Source of the DNA: Rhizobacter sp.
GTDB taxonomy: Bacteria > Pseudomonadota > Gammaproteobacteria > Burkholderiales > Burkholderiaceae_C
Reading direction: 5' to 3'
NCBI GenBank assembly: GCA_025355745.1
Contig: JANXZA010000016.1
Coordinates: 1-35,709, forward strand
DNA length: 35,709 bases
The notes under the pieces: generated by a model
The model's database searches: none
Seen by the model: only the letters and a program-made list of their open reading frames with translations
Told to the model about the DNA's origin: nothing
Shown: in pieces, positions 1 to 8,682 of the stretch
How positions within the stretch are numbered: position 1 is the first letter of the stretch
How the letters are laid out: each line of letters begins with the position of its first letter
Translations under genes and position numbers: made by a program

Positions 1-237
1 CTGCTAGGGGTGGACGGTGATGATGATGGTGACAACGGCGCGGAATCGCCGCTGGCCGCCCTGTGGCTGGCCCAGGCGCTGCGCGGCCTGGGTGACACCG
101 CCGCTGCGGCCCTGCAAGCCCGTCGCGCGTCGGACTGGCTCATCGAGCGCTCCCAGCACGCCGTGCCGCCGAAGTTTCGCGACAGCTTTCTGAACCGCAA
201 CCTGGTGCACGCGGCGTTGCTGGCGTGGGCGGCGTGA
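1..237 (+). CDS. C-terminal end of a large predicted ATPase/transcriptional-regulator protein (partial)
   Basis: The frame is open from the left edge, so this is the 3' end of a gene that begins outside the window. The last ~78 residues include an alanine-rich helical stretch (ALWLAQALRGLGD, then TAAAALQARRASDWL), which looks like a TPR-type helix pair. The ending VPPKFRDSFLNRNLVHAALL closely resembles the tail of large AAA-ATPase/BTAD or adenylate-cyclase-linked regulators, in which FRDSFL.RNPVNR.LL is recurrent. That match is from memory of the family. The upstream domains cannot be seen, so the exact class is uncertain. The aspartate-rich stretch at the visible left end is probably a linker between helices. 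Confidence 0.6.
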   Translation: MLGVDGDDDGDNGAESPLAALWLAQALRGLGDTAAAALQARRASDWLIERSQHAVPPKFRDSFLNRNLVHAALLAWAA

Positions 238-394
238 GCTGATAGCTCCACGCCGTTCGGCGCTGCGAGGTCAAAGCGTCCACGGTCTGCCCGGTGCAAA
301 GTTCCGCGCGGTGCTGACGAGGCCGCCGGGTAACCGGCTCCGTTCATGCCCGGAGCAAAGCCCCGGGCGCTCGCCAGGCACAACCAGTCCACTG

Positions 395-655
395 GGCTGT
401 TTGTGTCCGGGCTCTCTCCTCCGGTGCCGACCTTGCGGTCGACACCTCCCCCTTCACTTCACTGCGCCGGTCACCCGACGCCCTCGCCAGCGGGCACCGT
501 TATCGCGCGCGAACGGCTTTGAGATCCGGGGCTGCGGTGGTGATGGGGGCGCTGTGACGGGTCGCCGTGTGGAGTGAAGTAAAGGAGGAGGCCGGCCGTC
601 AGGCTGGCCGGGGGACATGAACGGAACACAGTGACCCGGCGCAGCGCAAGCGCCG
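395..655. repeat. Composite head-to-head inverted repeat, copy 1 (BIME/MITE-like)
   Basis: The 455-nt gap between the first CDS and the large lipoprotein gene holds no convincing gene but two related arms facing away from each other. The plus arm has the purine tract AGTGAAGTAAAGGAGGAG (573-590). A 7-bp hairpin follows (590-596 with 603-609), then the loop GGGGACATGAACGG closed by CCGGG (608-612) with CCCGG (635-639). The minus arm has its purine tract at 445-460 and a 9-bp hairpin (424-432 with 437-445, one G-U pair); its outer part is diverged. The spacer between arms (about 462-570) shares blocks such as CCGAC, GCCAG, CCGTT and GGGGCGCT with copy 2. The two arms and spacer are therefore best read as one unit. 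No transposase is present. Confidence 0.75.
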
Positions 656-692
656 AACTCTGAAACGGCGGTCTTCTGCCTAACGAACCGTA

Positions 693-3600
693 TCAGCGTA
701 CAAGCAAGTCGCGCTTCGTCCGCAGCAAGGGCAATGCCTGCGCCCCCACCCGCGCCGCCTGAGCGGGCGCGGCGGGGATGAAGTTCGTGACCCGGATCAA
801 CCCGGCGGCGTCGCTCTTGAAGAAGTACAGGTCGCCGTCCCCGGACGCGGTGCCGATGAAGGTGAACAGGCCGGCCTGACCATATTGCAAGGGGTCGCCG
901 GTGATGCCGGCCACCACGCCGTCGGGCGATGTCGGCAGGCTGCCGTAGGTGACGAGCGTGGCGCGCGTCGCCCCGTTCACCGCGCGCAAGGTGGCGCCGG
1001 CGTTGCTTGCCACGCTGGCCACGCCATCGGCCAGCACCACGGCGTAGGTGCTGTCGGTGCCGGCGGCCAGCGCCAGCGTCGCGGCCGCCACCGGGCGCTT
1101 GATGTCGGTGTTGGTCAGCGTCACCGGGTTGGCGCCGTCCGTGCCGACGATGAAGGTGCTGACGCTGGCGCCGTTGGCACCGAACTGGTACTGCGCCAGG
1201 TAGACGTTCTCGCCGGCTGCCAGCAACGGGCCGGCGATCACGCCCGCGCCCAGGCTCAGCAGCGTGGTCGTGGCGCCGCCCGCCTTCGCAACCGACAGCA
1301 GCTGCGCCGGGCTGCCCTGCGTCTGCATCACGACGCGCGTCAGCGACAGTGCGAGGTTCGCCAGGGGTTGGTTCAAGCTGGCCACGGTGATGGTGTTGCT
1401 GAGGTTTTCGTTAACCCGCAGGACCCGCGCGCTGGTCGAGGTGCTCAGGCCGACGAAGGCGCTGGCGCCATCGGTGGCGATCACCGGCGAAACCGTTTCG
1501 CCAGCGGCTAAGGTGGCCAGCTCGGTGCGCGTTGCCGGTGCGGCCAGGTTCACGCCCCACAGCTTGCCGCCCTCGATGAACAGCCAGATGCCCGGCATCG
1601 AACTGCCGAAGGCGCGCCCGAGGTTGGTGTAGCTCGCGGAATCGATGTTGAAAAGCACCGTGTTCGCGTTGTTGATGTCGGCGTCGGTGCGCCGCATCTG
1701 GTTGCCCACGCGCAGCACCACACCGGCGAAGCCGCCGTTGGCAGTGCTGATGTCGACCTGCGGCTCGCCCGGCAAGGTGCGCGCGAGGTCGGTGCCCACC
1801 ATGTCGAGCCGCACCGCCCAATAGTTGTCGTCGGCGGTGTCGCACAGAGCGTCGGCGCCCGGGCCGCGCAGAAACACCCAGCCGACCGGCGGGTTGCTCA
1901 GGTCGTTGCCCCGCGCGTAGGTGGGCGACGCCGCAATGCCGCTCTCGCCGCACACCTGCGTCGTCAACAAGGCCGACACGACTTGCGGCGCGGGCGCGGC
2001 GCCATTGGCCACCACCTGGTCGATCTTGTACAGCCGGCCGCCCTTGAAGTAGGTGCCGATGCGGCTGCGCAGGTTGCTGACCTGGCCGGCGTTGACCGTG
2101 CCTTCGATCGCGCCGCTGAACAGGAAGCGCGTCTGCCCGACCGGCTCCAGCGTCAGCGCGCCGCTGCCCGGTGCGGCCGCGTTGACCGCCAGCAGCGCCT
2201 GCGTCGGCACGTCCTGCACGCCGTTCGCGAACGTGATGCTGGCCAGCACCGTCGGCCCGGCCGAAGCCAGCAGGTAGTAGCCGTTGCCGGCGACGGGCTG
2301 GGTGACCGTCAGCGTCGCGTTGCCGCTGGTCAACGTCTCGGCGCCGCTGGTCACCACCACCGAGAACGTGGCGCCGCTGTCGGCCAGCGTGGTCGCCGGC
2401 GTCGTGTAGCTGACCGCGTTGGCAGCGGCGATGTTGGCGCCGTTGCGGCGCCACTGGAAGCTCGGTGCGGCGGCACCGCCGGTCACGCTGACGCTGAAGC
2501 TCGCACTCTGACCGACGCTGACACTGGCGTTCTGCGGCCCGTTGCTGATCACCAGCGGAGCCGGCACGCCGACCGTCAGCAGGGCGCTGTTCGAAGTTGC
2601 ACTGGTGCCGTTGCTGCTGCTCACGACCACGCTCAACGCGCTGCCGTTGTCGGCCGCCACCGTCGCGGCGATGACGTAACTGGTGCCGGTAGCGCCTGGA
2701 ATCGGCGTGCCGTTGCGGCGCCACTGATAGGTCAGGGTGCCGCCTTGCGACACGGCCACGATGTCGAAGCTGGCGCTGGCACCAACCAGTACAGATTTGG
2801 GCAGCGGCTGGCCGTTGATCAGCGGTGGCTGCGGCACGCTGTTGACCGTCAGCACCGCTTCGTCGCTGGTCGCGCTGCCATAGGCGTTCGTCACGACGGC
2901 CTTGAAACGTGCCGCGTTGTCGCCGGCGAGCACCGGATAGATCAACAGGGACGGCGTGGTCTCGCCCGCGATGTCGACGCCGTTGCGCTGCCACTGGTAG
3001 CGCAGCACCGGCGAGCCGACCGCATCGACGCGCAACGCTGCGTAACCGGCCGGCAGCACCGTCACCGACTGCGGCTGCTCGACGATCAATGGCGGTGCGC
3101 CGCCCGCGCTCAGCACCAGCGCGCCGGCCAGCAAGATGTCGATCTGCGAAGGGCCGACCCGCTTCGGCGCCGAACTGCGGTTGCCGACCTGCGCCACGAT
3201 GGTGGCGACGCCACCCTTGCGGATCGCCACCGCGAAGTCGCAGTTGGCGTTGCTGGCGGTACTGGCGCGGCCCGAGTAGTCGCTGCCATAACTGTTGACT
3301 TCAGCGGCAGCAATGCGCGCACCGGCCACGTCCTGCACACAACCGATGACGCGGATCGTGTCGATCACCTGGTCGGCGTTCCAGGTCGTGAAGTGGCTCA
3401 CCGTGCCTTCGTAGTACTGGTTCGGTGCGCTGCCGGCCAGGGTGGCGCTGCCTTGCTGCACCCACAGGCCGGCGGCCTCGTCGAAGTAGAACAGCGGCAC
3501 CGCGGCGGGTGGGCTGACCGAGCGCGTTGCCAGCGGAATGCGGATCGTCGCGGTCTTGCCGGGCGCCAGGTCCAAGGGCTTGCCGGCTGCGTTTTTCAGA

Positions 3601-4301
3601 GTCACGTTGAGCGCACCGAAGCTTTCGATCGGCTGCGCCGCGCCACCGGCGACTGCGGCCTGGGCGGTGTAGTTGCCGGGCATGTTGGCCGGGTCGGTGG
3701 CCGGGTTGATGGGCGTGAGCTCGGCGGTCACGAGGCCGGTCGCGGCAACGCCGGTGGTGGTGACGAGCCCGGCCGCCGGCAGGCTGACCTGCGCGGTGCT
3801 GCCGGCCACCGCGACGGTGGCGCCGGCGGCGGCATCGAAGCTCTGCGCCGCGCCGATTGGCGTCAGCCGGGCGTTGGCGCGGGCCGTGATGCCGGCGCTG
3901 ACCGCCACGACGAGCACGCTCTTCGCGTGGCCGGCGCGCTCGAAGGCCAGCACCCGGGCGGCCCCGACCGGCTCGTCGGTCAGCGTGTAGCTGCCATCGG
4001 CGGCGCTGCTGGTGGAGCGGCTGTCCGAGGTAATGGCCACGCCGGCCAGTGCCAGCCCGGTACCCGATGCCACCACCGTGCCGCTGACGCTGCCGGTCGC
4101 GGCGGGCGGGACGACTGGCGGGGCTGCGGGCGGTGCGTCCGAGTCGCCGCCGCAGGCGGTGATGGCGAGCACCAGCGCGGTTGCGGCCAGGTCGCGCCAC
4201 AGCGTGCCCCAGCGCCGCTGGCCAGACAAGGCGCCGAGGTGCGCTCTCGCTGCGTTGGGGGATGGCGTTGGGGTCGCCCGGGTCGCTGTTGTTGCTTGCA
4301 T
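693..4301 (-). CDS. Large Ig-like repeat surface lipoprotein
   Basis: This 1,202-residue protein is probably anchored in the outer membrane. The chosen ATG at 4301 has GGAGG seven bases upstream; an ATG at 4337 in the same frame lacks this. A hydrophobic stretch ends in the lipobox ITAC, with lipid Cys about residue 50, followed by a proline/alanine-rich linker. Residues ~70-140 resemble a carboxypeptidase-regulatory-like beta-sandwich (SVSGTVVASGTGLALAGV). Three Ig-like domains follow, centred near residues 437, 527 and 615, each with the hallmark YQW.RNG or FQWRRNG. The last ~530 residues are rich in short hydrophobic strands and resemble a beta-propeller. The n-region before the signal helix is unusually long (~28 residues). 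The function may be adhesion or sensing, but nothing in the sequence decides it. Confidence 0.85.
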   Translation of the reverse strand: MQATTATRATPTPSPNAARAHLGALSGQRRWGTLWRDLAATALVLAITACGGDSDAPPAAPPVVPPAATGSVSGTVVASGTGLALAGVAITSDSRSTSSAADGSYTLTDEPVGAARVLAFERAGHAKSVLVVAVSAGITARANARLTPIGAAQSFDAAAGATVAVAGSTAQVSLPAAGLVTTTGVAATGLVTAELTPINPATDPANMPGNYTAQAAVAGGAAQPIESFGALNVTLKNAAGKPLDLAPGKTATIRIPLATRSVSPPAAVPLFYFDEAAGLWVQQGSATLAGSAPNQYYEGTVSHFTTWNADQVIDTIRVIGCVQDVAGARIAAAEVNSYGSDYSGRASTASNANCDFAVAIRKGGVATIVAQVGNRSSAPKRVGPSQIDILLAGALVLSAGGAPPLIVEQPQSVTVLPAGYAALRVDAVGSPVLRYQWQRNGVDIAGETTPSLLIYPVLAGDNAARFKAVVTNAYGSATSDEAVLTVNSVPQPPLINGQPLPKSVLVGASASFDIVAVSQGGTLTYQWRRNGTPIPGATGTSYVIAATVAADNGSALSVVVSSSNGTSATSNSALLTVGVPAPLVISNGPQNASVSVGQSASFSVSVTGGAAAPSFQWRRNGANIAAANAVSYTTPATTLADSGATFSVVVTSGAETLTSGNATLTVTQPVAGNGYYLLASAGPTVLASITFANGVQDVPTQALLAVNAAAPGSGALTLEPVGQTRFLFSGAIEGTVNAGQVSNLRSRIGTYFKGGRLYKIDQVVANGAAPAPQVVSALLTTQVCGESGIAASPTYARGNDLSNPPVGWVFLRGPGADALCDTADDNYWAVRLDMVGTDLARTLPGEPQVDISTANGGFAGVVLRVGNQMRRTDADINNANTVLFNIDSASYTNLGRAFGSSMPGIWLFIEGGKLWGVNLAAPATRTELATLAAGETVSPVIATDGASAFVGLSTSTSARVLRVNENLSNTITVASLNQPLANLALSLTRVVMQTQGSPAQLLSVAKAGGATTTLLSLGAGVIAGPLLAAGENVYLAQYQFGANGASVSTFIVGTDGANPVTLTNTDIKRPVAAATLALAAGTDSTYAVVLADGVASVASNAGATLRAVNGATRATLVTYGSLPTSPDGVVAGITGDPLQYGQAGLFTFIGTASGDGDLYFFKSDAAGLIRVTNFIPAAPAQAARVGAQALPLLRTKRDLLVR

Positions 4302-4430
4302 CTGTGCCTCCATGCCCGAGCCGATGCCGGGTACCAATGAGGTTGTAAATCGGCAGGCGTTATGGCCGCGTTACGGCGCGGGCTCGGGTCCTGTACTGGT
4401 TCGATGAACCACCAATCCCCTGACCGGTCG

Positions 4431-5018
4431 ATGCGGAAATCTGGATTCACCTGCCTGCTGGTGGGCTCGATGTTGGCGGGTTGTGCTTCGGCGCCGCCGA
4501 AGGCGGCATCGTCAGCCCCAGCTGCCACGGCACCCGGCGCGGCGGGCACGGCACCGGTCGAACTCGCTTCCAAGTCGATCCGGGTGCCGGTCGAGTCGTC
4601 CCGCAAGGTCGCGTTGAGCATGACGGGTTCGAAGGCGGTGGTCGAGGCGAAGGACTGGGCCGGCTTCAAGGAAGAGTGGCGCACGACCTTTGCGGACCAC
4701 GCCAAAGACGCCAACATCGCATTCGTCTGGCAGGACGGGCCGGCCCGCTCCGCCGGCGATGCCGGCACGCTGGTATCGGTCTACGTCAACGACTATCGAC
4801 AGGTCGGCATCGGCGCCCGCATCTTCCTGGGCATCATGACGGGCAATGCCTACATCGACGCCAAGGTGAGCTTGTCGAACCTGAGCAGTGGCGAGCTGTT
4901 CGGGGACCAGGTCTACAACACCAGCTCGTCGGCATGGGCCGGCGTATTCGCCAAGATGACGCCGCAGCAGGTGGACGCGATCACCTCTGAAGTGTTCCGC
5001 GAAATCAAGCCGCGCTGA
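4431..5018 (+). CDS. Small lipoprotein, DUF4410-like
   Basis: A 195-residue predicted lipoprotein starts MRKSGFTCLLVGSMLAGCAS, with the lipobox LAGC and Cys 18, followed by an Ala/Pro-rich linker. An in-frame ATG at 4404 is possible, but 4431 gives a standard signal peptide; neither has a clear Shine-Dalgarno. The C-terminal part (ARIFLGIMTGNAYIDAKVSL, then SSGELFGDQVY) has the flavour of DUF4410 lipoproteins, where a glycine-rich segment precedes a beta strand and a description of a gene attribute. That assignment is tentative. It is divergent from the Ig-like lipoprotein gene (gap ~130 bp). Its 3' end overlaps the convergent aldo/keto reductase gene by 14 bp. Confidence 0.8.
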   Translation: MRKSGFTCLLVGSMLAGCASAPPKAASSAPAATAPGAAGTAPVELASKSIRVPVESSRKVALSMTGSKAVVEAKDWAGFKEEWRTTFADHAKDANIAFVWQDGPARSAGDAGTLVSVYVNDYRQVGIGARIFLGIMTGNAYIDAKVSLSNLSSGELFGDQVYNTSSSAWAGVFAKMTPQQVDAITSEVFREIKPR

Positions 5019-6033
5019 AGTTGCGCGCCACTCGCCCGACCACGGGATACGCCGGGTCGTTGTAGCCGGCTGTCGAGGCATGGCCAGTGGCGACCAGGCC
5101 ACTCACGAAGGCCTCGTCTTCGGCGCTGAACGGGCTATCGATCGCGCCCAGGTAGTCCTGCCATTGGGCCAGCGTCTTCGGGCCGCCGATCAGGCCGTTC
5201 ACGAGCGCGTTGTTCCAGACCCAGCCGAGCGCCAGTTGCGTGGGCGTGAGGCCGCGCGAGCGCGCGTGCTCGGCCATGCGATGCGCCAGCGCGAGCGACT
5301 CGGGGCGGAACTCGGTCTGCAGGATGCGCGGGTCGTTGCGGGCCGCGCGCGAGCCTTCGGGCGGCGTCGCGCCTTGCAGGTACTTGCCGCTCAGCACGCC
5401 GCGCGCCAGCGGGCTGTAGACCACCGCCGCGACGCCGTAGTGGGCACAGCACGGCAGCAGCTCGGTCTCGATCTGGCGCGACATCGCGTTGTACGGCGGC
5501 TGGCAGACGATGGGCGGGGCGATGCCCATGGCGCGGCACATCTCGGCGACGCGCGCGATGCGCCAGGCGCGGAAGTTCGAGACGCCGAAGTGATTCACCT
5601 TGCCGCGTTCGATCAGGTGGCCGACGGCAGTGAGCGTCTCTTCGAGCGGTGTCGTCGGGTCTTCGCGGTGCAGGTAGAGCACGTCGATCCAGTCGGTCTT
5701 CAGGCGCGCCAGGCTCGCGTCCACCGCCCGCAGGATGTGCAGGCGCGACAGGCCGCGCTGGTTCGGCCCCGGGCCCATCGGGTTGGCCAGCTTGGTGGCC
5801 AGCACCCAGTGCTCGCGCTGCGCGGCGATGAGGCGGCCGGTGATGCGTTCGGACTCGCCGTTGGCGTAGGCGTCGGCGGTGTCGATGGCGTTCAGGCCGG
5901 CATCGAACGAGGCCGCGACGATGTTCGCGGCCTCGGCTTCGGAGGTCTGGTCGCCGAACATCATCGTGCCGAGCCAGAGCTTGGAGACCTTCAGGCCGCT
6001 GGCGCCGAGGGAGTGGTAGATGGGGGTGGTCAT
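5005..6033 (-). CDS. Aldo/keto reductase
   Basis: This 342-residue protein is of normal length for a TIM-barrel NADPH-dependent aldo/keto reductase. The expected catalytic tetrad is visible: Asp51 and Tyr56 in DTADAYANGESE, Lys81 in VLATKL and His122 in VLYLHRED. The motif HFGVSNFRAWRI and the late GLIGGPKTLAQ segment, which belongs to the cofactor phosphate site, are also present. It reduces or oxidises a carbonyl/alcohol pair on an unknown small substrate. It lies 32 bp downstream of the acyl-CoA ligase on the same strand and is probably cotranscribed with it, so a role in the same catabolic route is plausible. No good Shine-Dalgarno precedes the ATG; the upstream bases form a 10-bp tandem repeat. 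Confidence 0.93.
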   Translation of the reverse strand: MTTPIYHSLGASGLKVSKLWLGTMMFGDQTSEAEAANIVAASFDAGLNAIDTADAYANGESERITGRLIAAQREHWVLATKLANPMGPGPNQRGLSRLHILRAVDASLARLKTDWIDVLYLHREDPTTPLEETLTAVGHLIERGKVNHFGVSNFRAWRIARVAEMCRAMGIAPPIVCQPPYNAMSRQIETELLPCCAHYGVAAVVYSPLARGVLSGKYLQGATPPEGSRAARNDPRILQTEFRPESLALAHRMAEHARSRGLTPTQLALGWVWNNALVNGLIGGPKTLAQWQDYLGAIDSPFSAEDEAFVSGLVATGHASTAGYNDPAYPVVGRVARNFSAA

Positions 6034-6040
6034 GGGGGCT

Positions 6041-6070
6041 TTCAGTGGTTTTCAGTGGGCTTCAGTCAGC
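6041..6070. repeat. 10-bp tandem repeat, three copies, at a gene junction
   Basis: TTCAGTGG recurs with a period of 10 (starts at 6041, 6051 and 6061, the third diverging after TTCAGT). The third copy contains the stop codon of the acyl-CoA ligase gene, and the array fills the space up to the aldo/keto reductase start. Confidence 0.7.
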
Positions 6071-7646
6071 GTGGCGCATTCCCGCTCGCCACATGCGCGT
6101 CACGCAACTCGCGCTTCAGCACCTTGCCGATGGCGCTGCGCGGCAGCTCGTCGAGGAAGGCCAGGCTCGCAAGCCGCTGGGTCTTGCCGACGCGCCCGTT
6201 CAGCCAGCGCAGCAATTCGTCGGCACCGACCGCGCTGCCTTCGCGCCGCACCACGAAGGCGATCGGCGTCTCGCCCCACTGCGCGGACGGCACACCGACC
6301 ACCGCCACATCGGCCACCGCCGCATGTTCGCGCAGCACCGCTTCCAGGTCGCTTGGGTAGACGTTGAAGCCGCCGCTGATGACCATGTCCTTCTTGCGGT
6401 CGAGCAAGGTCAGGAAGCCATCGGCGTCGAAGCGGCCGATGTCGCCGGTGCGGATGAAGCGCTTGCCGTTCGCATCGAACCACTCGGCCTCGCGCGTCTT
6501 GTCGGGCTGGCGGTGGTAGCCGCTCATCATGCCGACCGAATGGCCCACCACCTCGCCGATGGCCGAGGCATCGCCGGCCGGCAGTTCGCGGCCGGCATCG
6601 TCGATGAGCCGCAGGTCGTGGCCCGGCGCGGACCGGCCGACGGTGTGCAGTTTGGCGGGGTGCACGTGGGCTTCGAGGATGCAGGTGCCGCCGCCTTCGG
6701 TCATGCCGTAGAACTCGACCAGGCCGCCCGGCCAGCGCGCCACCACGTCGGCCTTCAGCGCGGCGGCGAAGGGCGCGCTTGTGCAGAACTTGAATCGGAA
6801 CGCGCGCAGGTCGTGGCCATCGAACGCCGCCAGCGCCATGATGCGCTGGTACTGCACCGGCACCAGCATCGTGTGGGTGACGCGGTGCTGCGCGGCGAGC
6901 GCGAGGTACTTCGCGGCGTCGAACTTTTCCATCAGGATGACGCTGCCGCCGAACGCCAGCGTCGGGAAGAACACCACCAGCGTGGTGTTCGAATACAACG
7001 GCGTGGCGAGCAGGGTCACGGCGTCGGCGGCGTAGCCGTAGGTCGCGCCCCGCATCACATGCGACCAGCGCATGCCGTGCGATTGCACGATGCCTTTCGG
7101 CGCGCCGGTGGTGCCGGATGAATAGATGATGTTGAACGGGTGCGCGGGCCCGACCTCGACCGGCTCGGGGCGGGAGCCGTCGGGCATCAGCCAGGCATCG
7201 AAGGCACGGCCGGCGGCGATGCCGTCGAGCGAGATGCAGCGCGCCACGTCGGCTTCGCCGGCCAGCGGGCTCAGTGCAATCAATGCCGCCGCATCGACGA
7301 ACAGCCAGCGCGCCTGTGCGTCCGCGAGCATCGAGGCAAAGGTCGCGCTCGTCACCGACGGCGCGAGCGGCGCCACCACCACGCCGGCCCGCAGTGCACC
7401 GAGGAACACCGCCGCATAGCGCACGGACGCACTGGCGCAGATCGCGATCACGTCGCCCGGCCGCAGGCCGTCGCGCTGCAACGAGGCGGCAACGCGGTCC
7501 ATCAAGGCATCGAGCCCGGCGTAGCTCAGGCGCTCGTCGCCTTGTTGCAGCGCGGGGCTGTGCGGGCGCTCGTGCGCGTGCTGGCGGATCAGGCCGGCGA
7601 GGGATCGGTGGGCCGGGTCGGCGATGGGTTCAGGTGCGGGGCTCAT
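6066..7646 (-). CDS. AMP-binding acyl-CoA ligase (ANL superfamily)
   Basis: A 526-residue class I adenylate-forming ligase, which activates a carboxylic acid with ATP and then forms the CoA thioester. All core motifs are visible: the phosphate loop YSSGTTGAPKG at 175-185, YGMTEGG at 313-319, RTGDIGRF at 399-406, DRKKDMVISGGFNVYP at 416-431, and the C-terminal catalytic Lys508 in RSAIGKVLKREL. The family includes medium/long-chain fatty acid, cinnamate and benzoate-type ligases; the sequence does not tell which. It is divergent from the first LIV transporter operon (gap ~180-230 bp) and upstream of an aldo/keto reductase. The transporter probably imports the acid this enzyme activates. Confidence 0.93.
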   Translation of the reverse strand: MSPAPEPIADPAHRSLAGLIRQHAHERPHSPALQQGDERLSYAGLDALMDRVAASLQRDGLRPGDVIAICASASVRYAAVFLGALRAGVVVAPLAPSVTSATFASMLADAQARWLFVDAAALIALSPLAGEADVARCISLDGIAAGRAFDAWLMPDGSRPEPVEVGPAHPFNIIYSSGTTGAPKGIVQSHGMRWSHVMRGATYGYAADAVTLLATPLYSNTTLVVFFPTLAFGGSVILMEKFDAAKYLALAAQHRVTHTMLVPVQYQRIMALAAFDGHDLRAFRFKFCTSAPFAAALKADVVARWPGGLVEFYGMTEGGGTCILEAHVHPAKLHTVGRSAPGHDLRLIDDAGRELPAGDASAIGEVVGHSVGMMSGYHRQPDKTREAEWFDANGKRFIRTGDIGRFDADGFLTLLDRKKDMVISGGFNVYPSDLEAVLREHAAVADVAVVGVPSAQWGETPIAFVVRREGSAVGADELLRWLNGRVGKTQRLASLAFLDELPRSAIGKVLKRELRDAHVASGNAPR

Positions 7647-7707
7647 CGGTCAAAGTATGCCTTGGTCCCGGCCCAGGGCGGTCGGCGGCACCTGCGTTCA
7701 GCCCGGG

Positions 7708-7768
7708 TTTTCGAGCCTCGAAAAGCAAGGGTAATGCCCCTTTGAATTCTCTGAAGTCCCGATATCTT
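7708..7768 (+). promoter_or_regulatory. Divergent control region with two inverted repeats and a candidate promoter
   Basis: Between the ligase (minus) and livG (plus) lie a perfect 7-bp inverted repeat, TTTTCGA-GCC-TCGAAAA (7708-7724), and an imperfect one, CAAGGG-TAATGC-CCCTTTG (7726-7744). A possible sigma-70 promoter towards livG is TTGAAT (7742-7747), a 15-bp spacer, then TATCTT (7763-7768). The inverted repeats suit a dimeric regulator controlling both directions, but no regulator gene is adjacent. This is inference from position and symmetry only. Confidence 0.4.
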
Positions 7769-7823
7769 CGTCCCCCATGGCACGCGACGATCCTGGCGCT
7801 GCCGTCCGACCTCGGAGCTGAAG

Positions 7824-8612
7824 ATCGTCCCCACCACCTCGCCCCCCGAACTGCTGCGCGTCGATCGCGTCAGCGTGCGCTTCGGCGGCATCACGGCGCT
7901 CGACGGAGTCTCGTTCTCGGTCCACACCGGTCACATCGTCGGCCTGATCGGGCCGAACGGTGCGGGCAAGACGACGCTCTTCAACTGCCTGTCGCGGCTC
8001 TACAGCTTCAGCGAAGGCGCGATCCTGTTCGAGGGCCAGCCGCTGGTCGATACCGCGCCGCACGGCATCGCCTCGCTCGGCATTGGCCGCACGTTCCAGA
8101 ACCTGGCGCTGTTCCGGACCATGACGGTGCGCCAGAACATCCTGCTCGGCGGCCACTGCCGCAGCCGCACCGGCTTCTTCGAGAACGCGCTGCGCCTGCC
8201 GCGCGTGCGGCGCGAGGAAGACGCGCTCGAAGCCCACGCCGACCAGCTCATCGAACTGCTGGCGCTTGGCCCCGTGGCCGAGGCGCGTGTGATGGACCTG
8301 CCGTTCGGCACGCAAAAGCGCGTCGAGCTGGCGCGGGCGCTGGCCAGCCAGCCGAAGCTGCTGCTGCTCGACGAGCCGGCCGGTGGCTTGAACCATGAAG
8401 AGGTCGGCGTGCTGATGGAGTTGCTGCGCGAAGTGCGCGCGCGCCTGCAGCTGACGCTGCTGCTGGTCGAGCACCACATGAACATGGTGATGCGAATTTC
8501 CGACCAGGTCGTGGCACTCGACTTCGGCCGCGTCATCGCCGACGGCACGCCGGCCGAGGTGCAAAGCAATGCCGAAGTGATTCGCGCCTACCTCGGGGTG
8601 GAGGCTGCGTGA
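7824..8612 (+). CDS. livG: ABC transporter ATPase LivG, LIV system 1 (start codon unclear)
   Basis: One of two ATPases of a branched-chain-amino-acid-type (HAAT) importer. It has Walker A GPNGAGKTT, the Q-loop segment GRTFQNLALF, the signature LPFGTQKRVELAR (a known LivG variant of LSYGQQRR), Walker B LLLLDEP, and the H-loop in LVEHHMNMV. The conserved N-terminus LLRVDRVSVRFGGITALDGV begins at ~7851. The only ATG, GTG or TTG in frame is GTG 7875, which would remove the first strand. A GGAG sits six bases before an ATC at 7824, so that position would be the natural start if the codon were ATG; it is used here provisionally (262 residues, a normal length). ATG 7777 opens a 14-codon leader frame ending TGA at 7819-7821. 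Confidence 0.88.
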   Translation: MVPTTSPPELLRVDRVSVRFGGITALDGVSFSVHTGHIVGLIGPNGAGKTTLFNCLSRLYSFSEGAILFEGQPLVDTAPHGIASLGIGRTFQNLALFRTMTVRQNILLGGHCRSRTGFFENALRLPRVRREEDALEAHADQLIELLALGPVAEARVMDLPFGTQKRVELARALASQPKLLLLDEPAGGLNHEEVGVLMELLREVRARLQLTLLLVEHHMNMVMRISDQVVALDFGRVIADGTPAEVQSNAEVIRAYLGVEAA

Positions 8613-8682
8613 ACACGCCGGGCCGCCCCAAGTGCCCATGCTCCCGCCCGGCGGGACCGCACGACGTGCGCAGGGTGCGCCA

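Noticed and set aside
311-577. Plus-strand reading frame of 88 codons in the first intergenic gap
   Set aside because: It runs through the composite repeat, has a composition unlike a protein and no ribosome-binding site.
1983-4340. Plus-strand reading frame of 785 codons
   Set aside because: It is antisense to the Ig-like lipoprotein gene and is composed of Arg/Ala/His/Gly/Gln-rich sequence with no fold; it is a high-GC shadow.
7777-7821. 14-codon leader frame upstream of livG as a separate gene
   Set aside because: Too short and without a ribosome-binding site to be a gene; kept only as a possible coupling device for livG.
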